From Aquabacterium olei (GTDB lineage Bacteria; Pseudomonadota; Gammaproteobacteria; Burkholderiales; Burkholderiaceae_C), in assembly GCF_003100395.1 (NCBI RefSeq), contig NZ_CP029210.1, positions 620,001-684,000 of the forward strand: a stretch of DNA of 64,000 nucleotides. The letters are read 5' to 3'. Positions 1 to 8,148 of this stretch are shown one piece after another. The position numbers and the translations under genes were made by a program. Below the pieces are notes generated by a model. It searched no databases, was not told where the DNA came from, and saw only the letters and a program-made list of their open reading frames with translations. Position 1 is the first letter of the stretch. Every line of letters starts with the position of its first letter.

Positions 1-492
1 GTCGAGCAGCCCATCCACGGCCGCAACCGCCGCGCCATGGCCCGCCTGAGTGCCCGCTTCGATGTGCCGCTGATGGCCGACGAGGGCTTCAACGACGCGA
101 TGGACGCTTACGAGATCGCCCAACTGGGTGCGGCCGACATCCTCGCGCTCAAGACCGCCAAGGCGGGTGGCCTGGCTGCGGTGCTGAAGGCCGCCACGGT
201 GGGCGAGGCCGCGGGTCTGGGCCTGTACGGCGGCACCATGCTGGAAGGCACGATCGGCTCGATCGCATCGGCCCATGCGTTTGCTGCCGGCCCGGCCATG
301 TACTGGGGCACCGAGCTGTTCGGCCCGCTGCTGCTGAAGGACGACATCGTGCAGCAGCGCCCCGTCTACCGCGACTTCGCGCTGCAGATGCCGGCCGGCC
401 CGGGCCTGGGCCTCGCGCTCGACCTCGACAAGCTGGCGCACTACCGCCGTGACCCGGATCGCGTCCGCCCGGTTGGCGCCGCCGGCCTCTGA
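1..492 (+). CDS. catB: Muconate cycloisomerase, C-terminal part (5' end outside window)
   Basis: This is the C-terminal 163 codons of an enolase-superfamily muconate cycloisomerase; the reading frame is open from base 1. The enzyme lactonises cis,cis-muconate to muconolactone in the catechol branch of the beta-ketoadipate pathway. Visible family features are the MADEG segment with an acidic metal ligand and the following AADILALK segment with the downstream ligand and lysine of the barrel. The identity is strengthened by the next two genes, a muconolactone isomerase 31 bp downstream and a catechol 1,2-dioxygenase, giving the order catB-catC-catA in one apparent operon. A chloromuconate-type cycloisomerase is possible but less likely in this context. 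The N-terminal capping domain and any upstream regulator (catR-like) are outside the window. Confidence 0.9.
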   Translation, partial: VEQPIHGRNRRAMARLSARFDVPLMADEGFNDAMDAYEIAQLGAADILALKTAKAGGLAAVLKAATVGEAAGLGLYGGTMLEGTIGSIASAHAFAAGPAMYWGTELFGPLLLKDDIVQQRPVYRDFALQMPAGPGLGLALDLDKLAHYRRDPDRVRPVGAAGL

Positions 493-523
493 TCCCCTCT
501 CGCTCATTCCCCAGGAGACCCCG

Positions 524-814
524 ATGCTGTTTCACGTCCAGATGACCGTGCGCCTGCCGCATGACATGCCGGCCGACGTGGCCGACGAACTCAAGGCCCG
601 TGAGAAGGCCATGGCGCAAAGCCTGCAGCGCGATGGCACGTGGCGCCACCTCTGGCGCATCGCCGGCCGCTACGCCAACGTCAGCATCTTCGATGTCGAC
701 AGCCCGGCTGCCCTGCACGATGTGCTGTCGCGCCTGCCGCTGTTCCCGTACATGGACATCGAGGTGCAGGCCCTGTGCCGGCATGCCTCGTCCATCCACG
801 ATGACGACCGCTGA
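524..814 (+). CDS. catC: Muconolactone delta-isomerase
   Basis: This 96-residue protein matches the usual length of the family. It converts muconolactone to beta-ketoadipate enol-lactone in the cytoplasm. The protein begins MLFHVQMTV and contains the WRIAGRYANVSIFDV core typical of CatC, a small subunit that forms decamers. The start at 524 follows CAGGAG at 512-517. An in-frame upstream start at 449 would lie inside catB and is not needed. It sits between catB and catA with short spacers, so co-transcription is expected. Nothing is unusual in the sequence. Confidence 0.95.
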   Translation: MLFHVQMTVRLPHDMPADVADELKAREKAMAQSLQRDGTWRHLWRIAGRYANVSIFDVDSPAALHDVLSRLPLFPYMDIEVQALCRHASSIHDDDR

Positions 815-845
815 GTCGCCCTTTTCATCACCCCAAGGAGACAAT

Positions 846-1769
846 GTGAGCAAGAACGAAATGAGCAAGCAGGCGCTGCTTGACCGCGTCAACACGGTCC
901 GCATTGCCGACGGCAACGAGCGCGTGCGCGCCCTCACGGCCCGCATCGTGGGCGATCTGTTCAAGACCATCGACGAGATGGACGTGCAGCCCGACGAGTT
1001 CTGGGCCGCCACCGACTGGCTGGCCCGCCTGGGCGCCACCGGCCAGATCGGCCTGATCACCGCCGGGCTGGGCTTCGACCGCCTGCTCGACATCCGCATG
1101 GACGAGGCCGACGAACGTGCTGGCATCGCCAAGGGCACGCCGCGCGCCATCGAAGGCCCGCTGTATGTGGCCGGTGCTCCGCTGTCGAAGTACGAGACGT
1201 GTCTGGACGAAGGCGCCGAGCTCAAGGGCGAGACCTTCGTGATGGAAGGCCGTGTGCTTGACGCCAAGGGCCAGCCGGTGGCCGGCGCCCTCGTCGACGT
1301 GTGGCATGCCAACGACCAGGGCCGCTACTCGCACTTCGACCCGGCCCAGCCTGCCTACAACCTGCGTCGCCGCATCGAGACCGACGCTGAAGGCCGCTAC
1401 CGCTTCCGCAGCAAGCTGCCGCCGGGCTATGCCATCCCGCCGAACAGCCCCACGTCGGAACTGTTCGACGCCCTCGGTCGCCATGGCAACCGGCCGGCCC
1501 ACGTGCACTTCATGGTTGCGGCCCCGGGCCAGCGCCTGCTGACCACCCAGGTCAACATCTCGGGCGACCCGTACAACGACGACGACTTTGCCTTTGCGAC
1601 CCGCGACGGCCTGGTGGTCGAGGTGGAGTCCGGCGTGTCGGCTGCAGGGTACGAATCGCTGGGCGTGACGGGCTCGATCGGCCGCGTGCGCTTCGACTTC
1701 GTGCTGCAGCCCGCCCGCACCGAGGACGAGTCGGCCCCCAAGTCGCGCATGGCTCGCGCTTTGGGCTGA
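846..1769 (+). CDS. catA: Catechol 1,2-dioxygenase
   Basis: This intradiol ring-cleavage dioxygenase of 307 residues converts catechol to cis,cis-muconate, the first step of the operon's pathway. An N-terminal helical dimerisation domain (about 1-100) precedes the beta-sandwich catalytic domain. The four non-haem Fe(III) ligands are visible as Tyr161 (GRYSHFD), Tyr195 (PGYAIP), His219 and His221 (RPAHVHF). The start is taken as GTG at 846 because AAGGAG (835-840) is five bases upstream. The ATG at 844 is immediately followed by a stop, and the in-frame ATG at 861 is too far from the ribosome-binding site. Substrate preference (catechol or chlorocatechol) cannot be settled, but catBC neighbours favour catechol. 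Confidence 0.95.
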   Translation: MSKNEMSKQALLDRVNTVRIADGNERVRALTARIVGDLFKTIDEMDVQPDEFWAATDWLARLGATGQIGLITAGLGFDRLLDIRMDEADERAGIAKGTPRAIEGPLYVAGAPLSKYETCLDEGAELKGETFVMEGRVLDAKGQPVAGALVDVWHANDQGRYSHFDPAQPAYNLRRRIETDAEGRYRFRSKLPPGYAIPPNSPTSELFDALGRHGNRPAHVHFMVAAPGQRLLTTQVNISGDPYNDDDFAFATRDGLVVEVESGVSAAGYESLGVTGSIGRVRFDFVLQPARTEDESAPKSRMARALG

Positions 1770-1832
1770 TGCGGCCCGGCAGGCATGGGGCCTTGCGGGG
1801 TCCCCGTGGCCTGACCCCGGCGGTATGATTTC

Positions 1833-1868
1833 CATCGCCCCCATGCCGTCCCGGCATCGGGGGCGATG
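1833..1868 (+). terminator. Strong hairpin between catA and the DUF748 gene
   Basis: Arms 1833-1848 and 1852-1868 are complementary over 16 bp with one bulged base and a 3-base loop. No T-run follows directly, but TTTTTT occurs at 1889-1893, just before the downstream start codon. It could end the cat transcript or act as a leader structure for the next gene; the sequence does not decide. Confidence 0.4.
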
Positions 1869-1895
1869 TGCTTTCTGTCAGCCGAGGTTTTTTGC

Positions 1896-4800
1896 ATGGA
1901 CCAGCCCGGGAATGTCCCGTCGCCCGCCGATCCCGCCGCCCGTGCCCGCGGGGGCCGTTGGTGGCGCTGGCCGCTGGGCCTTGGCGTGGCGGCTGCAGCC
2001 TGGACGGGGCTCGTGGGTGCCTGGCTGCCGGGCTTCATCAAGCCGCGCGTGGAGCAGGCGGCCACCGAGGCCTTGGGGACACCCGTTTCACTCGACGCGG
2101 TGGCCCTGCAGCCCTGGACGCTGACGCTCACCGTTGAGGGTGCCCGCGTGGGGCCCGCCCATGCACCGTATCTGCGGGTGCAGCAAGCCCAGGTGCAGAT
2201 CTCGGCCGAATCGCTGTGGCGCCTGGCACCCGTGGTGCGCCGCGCGACCGTGCGGGGGCCGCAACTCTTCATCGAACGACAGACGCCGGATCGGTTCAAC
2301 TTCAGCCCGGTGCTCGACCACCTGCGCGCGCAACCGAGTGAGCCCGACACCGGCGAGCCGGCCCGGTTTGCCGTGCACAACATCCGCCTGGAGGGCGGGG
2401 CGGTGCGCTATGTCGACCGCGTGCTGAACCAGTCCCACCAGGTCGACCAGATCACCCTCGGCGTGCCCTTTCTCTCCAACCTGCCGAGTTTCGTGACGGT
2501 GGATGTGGAGCCGGTGCTGTCGGCCCGGGTCAATGGCAGCCCGCTGCGCATCGAGGGCCGCAGCCAGCCCTTCTCGGCCACCCGCACGTCGACGATGTCG
2601 CTGGCCTGGCAGGGCGTGAAGCTGCCGCAATGGCTGGAGGCCGCACGGCCGCTGCTGCCGGCAGGCTGGCAGGTGCAGATGCCATCGGGCGAACTGACCA
2701 CGGCGTTGACGGTGCGCTTCGAGGCCCGGCCCGCGCCGGCCGTGCCCAGCGTGCTGATCGAAGGCCAGGCCACCGTCCGGGCGCTGTCGGTGCAGGCCAC
2801 CGGGTTGCCGGGTGTGGGGCCGTTGGAAGCAGGCTGGCGCGAACTGGCCGTGACCGGCGTGGCGGTGCGTCCGCTGGAGCGGCAGGCGCGCGTCGGGCAG
2901 ATTGCGCTGTCCGGGCTGACGGCGGCGGTGCATCCGCAGGCTGATGCGGCGCCGGTGAAACCCGTGGCGTCGCGTGCGCAGGTGGCCTCGGCCCCGGCCA
3001 CGCCTGAAGCGGGCTGGCGCTGGCAGGTCGATGCCCTGAAGGTCGAGGCCCCGCAACTGGCCGTGCAGACCCAGGCCGCAGCCGCCTGGCCCACGCTGCA
3101 GACCGTGAAGCTCGATGTGCGGGGGCTGAACGCCGCCCCGTCCAGCCCGCCCGCCACCTGGCAGCTGGCACTGAACGACGCGGCGGGCGCGCGCATCCAG
3201 GCGCAAGGCGACCTCCATGTGGCCGCGCACCATGCCAGCGCCCGCATCGACGTGGCCGAGCTGTCCTTGCCCCACTGGACCGCCCCGCTGGCCGACGTGC
3301 CCGCCTGGCGCGCCCTCCCGCTGCAGCCGCAGAAGGGGGCCGTGTCGCTCAAGACCGCGCTGAAGGCCCGGTGGGATGGCGAGGGTGCGGTGGACGTGCA
3401 GGCCGACGCGCTGAGCGTGGCCGACCTCCAGTCCCGGCCTGCGCGCGCAGCCCGCGGTGTCGACGACCGGATCGACTGGCAGAAGCTGGCGCTGGCCGGC
3501 GTCGTGGCCCGCGTGGAGGGCGGTGCGGTGCAGACCGTCTCGATCGACAACGTGGCCCTGACCGGGCTGGATGCGCGCGTGCGCCGCGACGGGCAGGGCC
3601 GGGTGCTCGGACTGGGCGGCCCGTCCGCCACTTCGAAAGCCCGCACGCCCCCTGCGGCGCCGGCCGCCGCCGCGCCACGCTGGACGGTGGGGCGTGTGCA
3701 ATGCGAGGGCTGCCAGCTGCGTTTCGTCGACGAGAGGGTCGAGCCCGCCGCGCGGTTCGACACCAGCCGGCTGGCGCTGACCGTGGAGGGGCTCTCGCAT
3801 GACCTGCGCCGCCCGCTGGCGGTCGACCTCGACACCCGGGCGCAGGGCAAGGGGGAGCTGCGTTTCAAGGGCACGGTGCGGCCCCAGCCCCTGTCGGTGC
3901 AGGCCCAGGTGGCCGTGCGCAACCTCGAGGTCGGTGCGGTGCGGCCCTACCTCGATCCGCTGCTCAACGTCAGCCTGGCGCGTGCGCAGGCCCAGGCGGC
4001 GGGGCGCCTGCAGCTGCAGGACGACCCCCGCAAGGGCCTGAGCGCCCGCTACCAGGGCCGCGCCGGCATCACAGGGCTGCGCGTGCTCGACCGCCTCAAC
4101 GAGGCCGACTTCCTTACGTGGCAGACGCTCGCGCTCGACAACCTCGATGTGCGCTGGGCCGCCCACGCGCCGCTGGATGCCGACCTCGGCCGCATCCGCC
4201 TGCAGGGCTTTTACGGCCGCGTGATCGTCAACCCCGATGGCCGCCTCAACCTGGCTCACATCGTGCGCCAGCCCGATGAAGAGGCCGCCCGCTCGCTCAC
4301 CACGCCAGCCGCGTCAGGCGCGGCATCCGCGCCGGTGCCGGCTGCCGCAGCGTCCGCGCCAGCGGCCCCCGCACACCGGCTGCGCTGGCAGCAGATCCAG
4401 TTGGCCGACGGTCGCGTCGATTTCACCGACAACTTCATCCAGCCCAACTACTCGGCCCGCCTCACGCAGGTCGAAGGCACGATCTCGGCCGTGTCCTCCG
4501 AGCGCACCGAGCCGGCCGAGGTCCGCATTGCGGGCGCGGTCGACGACGCCGCGCCGCTGCGCATCACCGGCAAGCTGCACCCGCTGGGCCCGCGGCTCTA
4601 CACCGACATCCAGGGCTCGGCCAAGGGGATCGAGCTCACGCGGCTGACGCCTTATGCCGCCCGCTATGCCGGCTACGCCATCGACAAGGGCACCCTCTCG
4701 GTGAACGTGCACTACCAGGTGGATGGCGGACAGCTCAAGGCCACGAACCAGGTCTTCCTCGATCAGCTCACCTTCGGCGACAAGGTCGACAGCCCCGATG

Positions 4801-5540
4801 CCACCAGCCTGCCCGTGCGCCTGGCCGTGTCGCTGCTGAAGAACCGCCAGGGCGAGATCGACATCAACCTGCCGATCTCTGGCTCACTCGATGAGCCAGA
4901 GTTCTCGGTGGGCGGCATCATCTGGCGCGTGTTCGTCAACCTGATCACCAAGGCCGTGACGGCGCCGTTTTCGCTGCTGTCCGGCGGCGGCAGCGAAGAG
5001 CTGGGCTTCGTGCCGTTCGCACCCGGCAGCACCGAGCTGGACGCCACCGCCCGCCAGCGCCTCACCACGCTGGCTGCAGAGCTGGCCGACCGCCCCGCGC
5101 TCAAGCTCGAGGCCACCGGACAGGCCGACCCGGCCGCCGACACCGAAGGCCTGCGCACGGCCCATGTCGAGCGCCTGATGCGCGAGGCCAAGGCCCGTGC
5201 CACGCGCCAGCCCCTGGCCGAAGTCACCGTGGCCGAGTCCGAGCGCCTGACCTGGCTGAGCGCTGCCTACAAGGCCGCCGACATCCAGAAGCCGCGCAAC
5301 CTGGTCGGCCTGGCCAAGGCGTTGCCGGCCGACGAGATGACGGCCCGGCTCCGGGCCAGCGCGCCGGTGGACGCCCGTGCGCTGCGCGAGCTGGCCGACC
5401 GCCGGGGCGACGCGGTCAAGGCCTTCCTCGCCACCCAGTTGCCGCCCGAGCGCGTGATGCTGACGGCCTCGCGGGTGGATGGCGAGCTGCCGCGCGGCGA
5501 GACGGGGCCCGCCACGCGCGTGCAATTTGCCATCCGATGA
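1896..5540 (+). CDS. DUF748/AsmA-like giant envelope protein
   Basis: This 1214-residue protein belongs to the DUF748 family, related to AsmA and TamB-like proteins thought to span or bridge the envelope. An N-terminal membrane anchor (about residues 20-50, after a basic Arg-rich start) is followed by a long beta-rich periplasmic region with repeated AsmA-like units, for example LPSFVTVDVEP and LDVRWAAHAPLDADLGRIRLQGFYG-type strands. Ala/Pro-rich linkers occur near residues 360-380 and 805-830. The C-terminal about 190 residues contain FVPFAPGSTELDATARQRL, resembling an OmpA-like peptidoglycan-associated segment. The start at 1896 (MDQPGN) is preferred over ATG 1866, because the latter falls in the upstream hairpin. 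It probably acts in outer-membrane lipid or protein homeostasis; the exact role is unknown. Confidence 0.8.
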   Translation: MDQPGNVPSPADPAARARGGRWWRWPLGLGVAAAAWTGLVGAWLPGFIKPRVEQAATEALGTPVSLDAVALQPWTLTLTVEGARVGPAHAPYLRVQQAQVQISAESLWRLAPVVRRATVRGPQLFIERQTPDRFNFSPVLDHLRAQPSEPDTGEPARFAVHNIRLEGGAVRYVDRVLNQSHQVDQITLGVPFLSNLPSFVTVDVEPVLSARVNGSPLRIEGRSQPFSATRTSTMSLAWQGVKLPQWLEAARPLLPAGWQVQMPSGELTTALTVRFEARPAPAVPSVLIEGQATVRALSVQATGLPGVGPLEAGWRELAVTGVAVRPLERQARVGQIALSGLTAAVHPQADAAPVKPVASRAQVASAPATPEAGWRWQVDALKVEAPQLAVQTQAAAAWPTLQTVKLDVRGLNAAPSSPPATWQLALNDAAGARIQAQGDLHVAAHHASARIDVAELSLPHWTAPLADVPAWRALPLQPQKGAVSLKTALKARWDGEGAVDVQADALSVADLQSRPARAARGVDDRIDWQKLALAGVVARVEGGAVQTVSIDNVALTGLDARVRRDGQGRVLGLGGPSATSKARTPPAAPAAAAPRWTVGRVQCEGCQLRFVDERVEPAARFDTSRLALTVEGLSHDLRRPLAVDLDTRAQGKGELRFKGTVRPQPLSVQAQVAVRNLEVGAVRPYLDPLLNVSLARAQAQAAGRLQLQDDPRKGLSARYQGRAGITGLRVLDRLNEADFLTWQTLALDNLDVRWAAHAPLDADLGRIRLQGFYGRVIVNPDGRLNLAHIVRQPDEEAARSLTTPAASGAASAPVPAAAASAPAAPAHRLRWQQIQLADGRVDFTDNFIQPNYSARLTQVEGTISAVSSERTEPAEVRIAGAVDDAAPLRITGKLHPLGPRLYTDIQGSAKGIELTRLTPYAARYAGYAIDKGTLSVNVHYQVDGGQLKATNQVFLDQLTFGDKVDSPDATSLPVRLAVSLLKNRQGEIDINLPISGSLDEPEFSVGGIIWRVFVNLITKAVTAPFSLLSGGGSEELGFVPFAPGSTELDATARQRLTTLAAELADRPALKLEATGQADPAADTEGLRTAHVERLMREAKARATRQPLAEVTVAESERLTWLSAAYKAADIQKPRNLVGLAKALPADEMTARLRASAPVDARALRELADRRGDAVKAFLATQLPPERVMLTASRVDGELPRGETGPATRVQFAIR

Positions 5541-5565
5541 AAAGCGGCGGCAAACGGCCGCTTTT
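5540..5565 (+). terminator. Rho-independent terminator after the DUF748 gene
   Basis: AAAAGCGGC (5540-5548) pairs with GCCGCTTTT (5557-5565) around an 8-base loop, giving a 9-bp stem that ends in TTTT. It starts at the last base of the DUF748 stop codon, so it should separate that gene from the next. Confidence 0.75.
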
Positions 5566-5651
5566 CCGGTAATCGGCCACGCCGGGATCCGGCAGGGCCA
5601 TGGTGTTCGGCGCCGTTCGGCCTCACCATGCCGGACAGGAGGTGAACCACC

Positions 5652-5948
5652 ATGGGTGCTTCGTCCATCGCGCTGAGCGGCGTGCACGCCGCAAGCCTGC
5701 GGCTCGACACCGCTGCGCACAACGTCGCCAACATCGAGACCCCCGATTTCCGCCGCCAGCAGACGCTGCAGCGCACACTCGAGCCCGCGGGCGTGGCCAC
5801 CAGCGTCACGCAGTCCGACACCACGGGCGCGGCGCTCGAGCGCGACCTCATCGACCAGCAGGCCGCGAGCTACGAGTACATGGCGGCCCTCGGCGTGATC
5901 CGCACCGAAAACCGCATGATGGGCAGCCTGCTCGACGAGGAGGCCTGA
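5652..5948 (+). CDS. Stand-alone flagellar basal-body-rod-like small protein
   Basis: This 98-residue protein resembles the two terminal helices of flagellar axial proteins (FlgB/FlgC/FlgG/FlgE) joined without the central domain. The N-terminal part ASSIALSGVHAAS...AAHNVANIETPDFRR matches the Flg_bb_rod signature with its conserved NxAN..TP(D/G)F. The C-terminal helix with YMAALGVIRTENRMMGSLL matches the C-terminal partner helix. A strong AGGAGGTG (5637-5644) stands seven bases before the start. No flagellar gene is near: neighbours are a terminated DUF748 gene and a polymerase gene. It may be a minimal axial or junction protein, or an orphan derivative; function is inferred only from the fold signature. 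Confidence 0.65.
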   Translation: MGASSIALSGVHAASLRLDTAAHNVANIETPDFRRQQTLQRTLEPAGVATSVTQSDTTGAALERDLIDQQAASYEYMAALGVIRTENRMMGSLLDEEA

Positions 5949-5991
5949 TCCCACCCGGCCGAACGGCTACGATCGGGGCGCCCACCGCCCC

Positions 5992-7227
5992 ATGACCCAC
6001 GCCACGCCCGAGGCGCCAGCCGACATCCCGTCGCCGCGCCGTTTCATCGCCCACCTCGACATGGACGCCTTCTACGCGTCCGTCGAATTGCTGCGCTATC
6101 CCGAGCTGCGCGGCCTGCCTGTCGTCATCGGCGGGGGGCGGCGACATCAGCCCGAGCCCCAGCCTGACGGCACCCGTCGCTTTGCCACGCTGCGCGACTA
6201 CGCCGGCCGCGGCGTCATCACCACCGCCACCTACCCGGCCCGCGCCCTGGGCGTGCATTCCGGCATGGGGCTGATGAAGGCGGCCGCGCTGGCGCCCGAG
6301 GCCGTGCTGCTGCCGGTGGATTTCGATCGCTACCGGCACTTCTCGCGGCTGTTCAAACAGGCGGTCGTCGCCATCGCGCCCGTGATGGAAGACCGGGGCA
6401 TCGACGAGATCTACCTCGACCTCACGGAGGTGCCCGGCGCACAGGACGCGGTGGACGGCGACCCGCTGGGCGGGGTGCGCGCTGTGGGGCAGCGCCTCAA
6501 GCAGGCCGTGCACGAGGCCACCGGGCTGACCTGCTCCGTCGGCGTCACGCCCAACAAGCTGCTGTCCAAGATCTGCTCCGACCTCGACAAGCCCGATGGC
6601 CTGACCCTGCTGATGCCCGACGACATCCCGGCGCGCATCTGGCCCTTGCCGGCCAGCCGCATCAACGGCATCGGCCCGAAAGCCAGCGAGAAGCTCGCGC
6701 GCCTGGGCGTGCGCACCATCGGCGAGCTGGCGGCCGCCGAGCTGGCCTGGCTGGTCGAGCACTTCGGCGCCACCTACGGCGCCTGGCTGCACGCCGCGGC
6801 CCACGGTCAGGACGACCGGCCCGTGGTCACCTGGCGCGAGCCGAAATCCCTCAGCCGCGAGACCACGTTCGAGCGCGACCTCGACCCCCGGCAGGACAAG
6901 GCCACGCTCACCCTGCTGTTCACCCGCCTGTGTGAGCAGGTGGCCGCCGACCTTGAGCGCAAGGGCTACCGGGGTCGCACCGTCGCGGTCAAGCTCCGCT
7001 ATGCCGACTTCCACATCGTCACGCGCTCGGTCAGCCTGCCCGAGCCCACGCGCGACGCGCAAGTGATCCGCTTGTGGGCCGGCCGCGCCCTGAAGACGGC
7101 ACCGCTCGACCAGCGTCTGCGCCTGCTGGGCGTGCGCATCGACCGCCTAGTGACCGAGGCCGACGCCGCCGCAGCCGAGGCCGCCCCCGTGCCGACCTCG
7201 CTGCCGCTGTTCCCCGGTGAGCCCTGA
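5992..7227 (+). CDS. dinB: DNA polymerase IV (Y-family translesion polymerase)
   Basis: This 411-residue Y-family polymerase copies past DNA lesions at low fidelity. The palm begins with HLDMDAFYASVE, where Asp23 is the first catalytic carboxylate, and the second acidic motif is GIDEIYLDLTE (family SIDEAYLD). The helix-hairpin-helix PASRINGIGPKASEKLARLG lies about residue 220. The little-finger domain contains SLSRETTFERDL and FHIVTRSVSLP. Length is longer than E. coli DinB (351 aa) because of a short insertion after GGGRRHQ and a C-terminal tail ending in FPGEP; that tail resembles a beta-clamp-binding peptide (LPLFPG). No LexA box is obvious to me upstream. Confidence 0.93.
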   Translation: MTHATPEAPADIPSPRRFIAHLDMDAFYASVELLRYPELRGLPVVIGGGRRHQPEPQPDGTRRFATLRDYAGRGVITTATYPARALGVHSGMGLMKAAALAPEAVLLPVDFDRYRHFSRLFKQAVVAIAPVMEDRGIDEIYLDLTEVPGAQDAVDGDPLGGVRAVGQRLKQAVHEATGLTCSVGVTPNKLLSKICSDLDKPDGLTLLMPDDIPARIWPLPASRINGIGPKASEKLARLGVRTIGELAAAELAWLVEHFGATYGAWLHAAAHGQDDRPVVTWREPKSLSRETTFERDLDPRQDKATLTLLFTRLCEQVAADLERKGYRGRTVAVKLRYADFHIVTRSVSLPEPTRDAQVIRLWAGRALKTAPLDQRLRLLGVRIDRLVTEADAAAAEAAPVPTSLPLFPGEP

Positions 7228-7284
7228 CATCCCGGCGACAATGGCAGGTTGAATCCACCCAATGATTGCCGTACCGGGAGTGCC

Positions 7285-7503
7285 ATGCTGCGTCGCCTTG
7301 CCCTGCTTGCCTTTGTCTGCGCCTGCCTGCCGGGCTGTGCCGTGGTGGCCGTGGCCGATGCGGCGGTGTCTGTGGTGGCCACGACCGTGTCGGTCGGTGC
7401 CACGGTGGTCGAGACCGCGGTCGACGTGACGGCCGCCGGGGTGAAGGCCGCGACCGGCAGTGGCGACGCGCCCGCGGTGGACCAGGCCCCCGCGCAACCC
7501 TGA
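7285..7503 (+). CDS. Small putative lipoprotein
   Basis: This is a 72-residue exported peptide with a basic start (MLRRLALLAF), a hydrophobic core and a lipobox LPGC, so the cysteine at about residue 17 should be lipidated by Lgt and exposed after signal peptidase II cleavage. The mature part is a low-complexity Ala/Val/Thr stretch (VVATTVSVGATVVETAVDV) with no recognisable domain. The start at 7285 follows GGGAG at 7276-7280. Similar tiny Val/Ala-rich lipoproteins are common in beta- and gammaproteobacteria but have no known function. It is followed 11 bp later by a ferredoxin gene. Confidence 0.7.
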   Translation: MLRRLALLAFVCACLPGCAVVAVADAAVSVVATTVSVGATVVETAVDVTAAGVKAATGSGDAPAVDQAPAQP

Positions 7504-7514
7504 GGCCGACCCCG

Positions 7515-7832
7515 ATGTGGCAGGTCCGCATCGAGCCGCTTGGCGCCACCTTCGGGTGCGACGCCACCGAGTCGGTGCTCGAGGCCGCGCAGCGTGCCGG
7601 CGTCCACCTGCCGCGCTCGTGCCGCAACGGCAGCTGCCGCACCTGCCTGTGCCATTTGCGGTCGGGCGAACTGGCCTACCGCATCGACTGGCCCAGCCTC
7701 AGCCCGGACGACAAGGACGAAGGCGCCATGCTGCCCTGCGTGGCCCTGCCACGCAGCGACCTCATGGTCTGGGCCCCGCAGGCCCGCCCCGTGAACGCGG
7801 ACGGCGATCAGTCAGCGGCCGGCCCCACGTAG
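7515..7832 (+). CDS. [2Fe-2S] plant-type ferredoxin
   Basis: This 105-residue protein has the plant-type ferredoxin fold. Cysteines 36, 41, 44 and 75 give the spacing CX4CX2C-X30-C that binds a [2Fe-2S] cluster (SCRNGSCRTC and LPCVA). It would be a soluble single-electron carrier; the partner is unknown because no reductase or oxygenase is adjacent. The start at 7515 is chosen because the domain begins right there (WQVRIEPLG); the frame remains open upstream only as a shadow. Its last 25 bp overlap tail-to-tail with the convergent DUF1653 gene. Confidence 0.88.
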   Translation: MWQVRIEPLGATFGCDATESVLEAAQRAGVHLPRSCRNGSCRTCLCHLRSGELAYRIDWPSLSPDDKDEGAMLPCVALPRSDLMVWAPQARPVNADGDQSAAGPT

Positions 7833-8059
7833 CGGAAACGCGGCACCGTCTGCCCACCCACTTCCACCGTGCCGGTGAACATCGCATAAGGCCGCACCCA
7901 CAGCGCGCCCTCGCCATACAGCGGCCGGTACACCACCAGGGGCTCCAGCGTCTCGCTGTGGCGGGCGACGCCGATCACCTCGTAGGGCAGGCGCTTGTAA
8001 TGCTCGTACCGACCGGTCGGCAGCGAGGGCAGGGGCGGAAGGGGTTCACCAGCAGACAT
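7808..8059 (-). CDS. DUF1653 domain protein
   Basis: This 83-residue protein consists of one DUF1653 domain: TGRYEHYKRLPYEVIGVARHSET, the conserved VVYRPLYG motif and a closing VPRFRYVG. Members are small cytoplasmic proteins of unknown function, sometimes fused to NUDIX or tRNA-related domains. The start at 8059 (MSAGEPL) is preferred to an in-frame ATG at 8107. It converges on the ferredoxin gene with a 25-bp coding overlap and is divergent from the glutathione transferase gene starting at 8149. Confidence 0.82.
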   Translation of the reverse strand: MSAGEPLPPLPSLPTGRYEHYKRLPYEVIGVARHSETLEPLVVYRPLYGEGALWVRPYAMFTGTVEVGGQTVPRFRYVGPAAD

Positions 8060-8148
8060 GCCCTCATTGTCCCGCAGGCCTTGGGCTGGCGGCATGATGA
8101 GGGCCATCGTCCTCGCGACCCCTGTCTCACCTTGCCACCTTCTGCGCC

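Noticed and set aside
2088-4259. 723-codon minus-strand open frame inside the DUF748 gene
   Set aside because: High GC produces long antisense frames; no start signal, and the composition (His, Arg, Gly) is that of a shadow.
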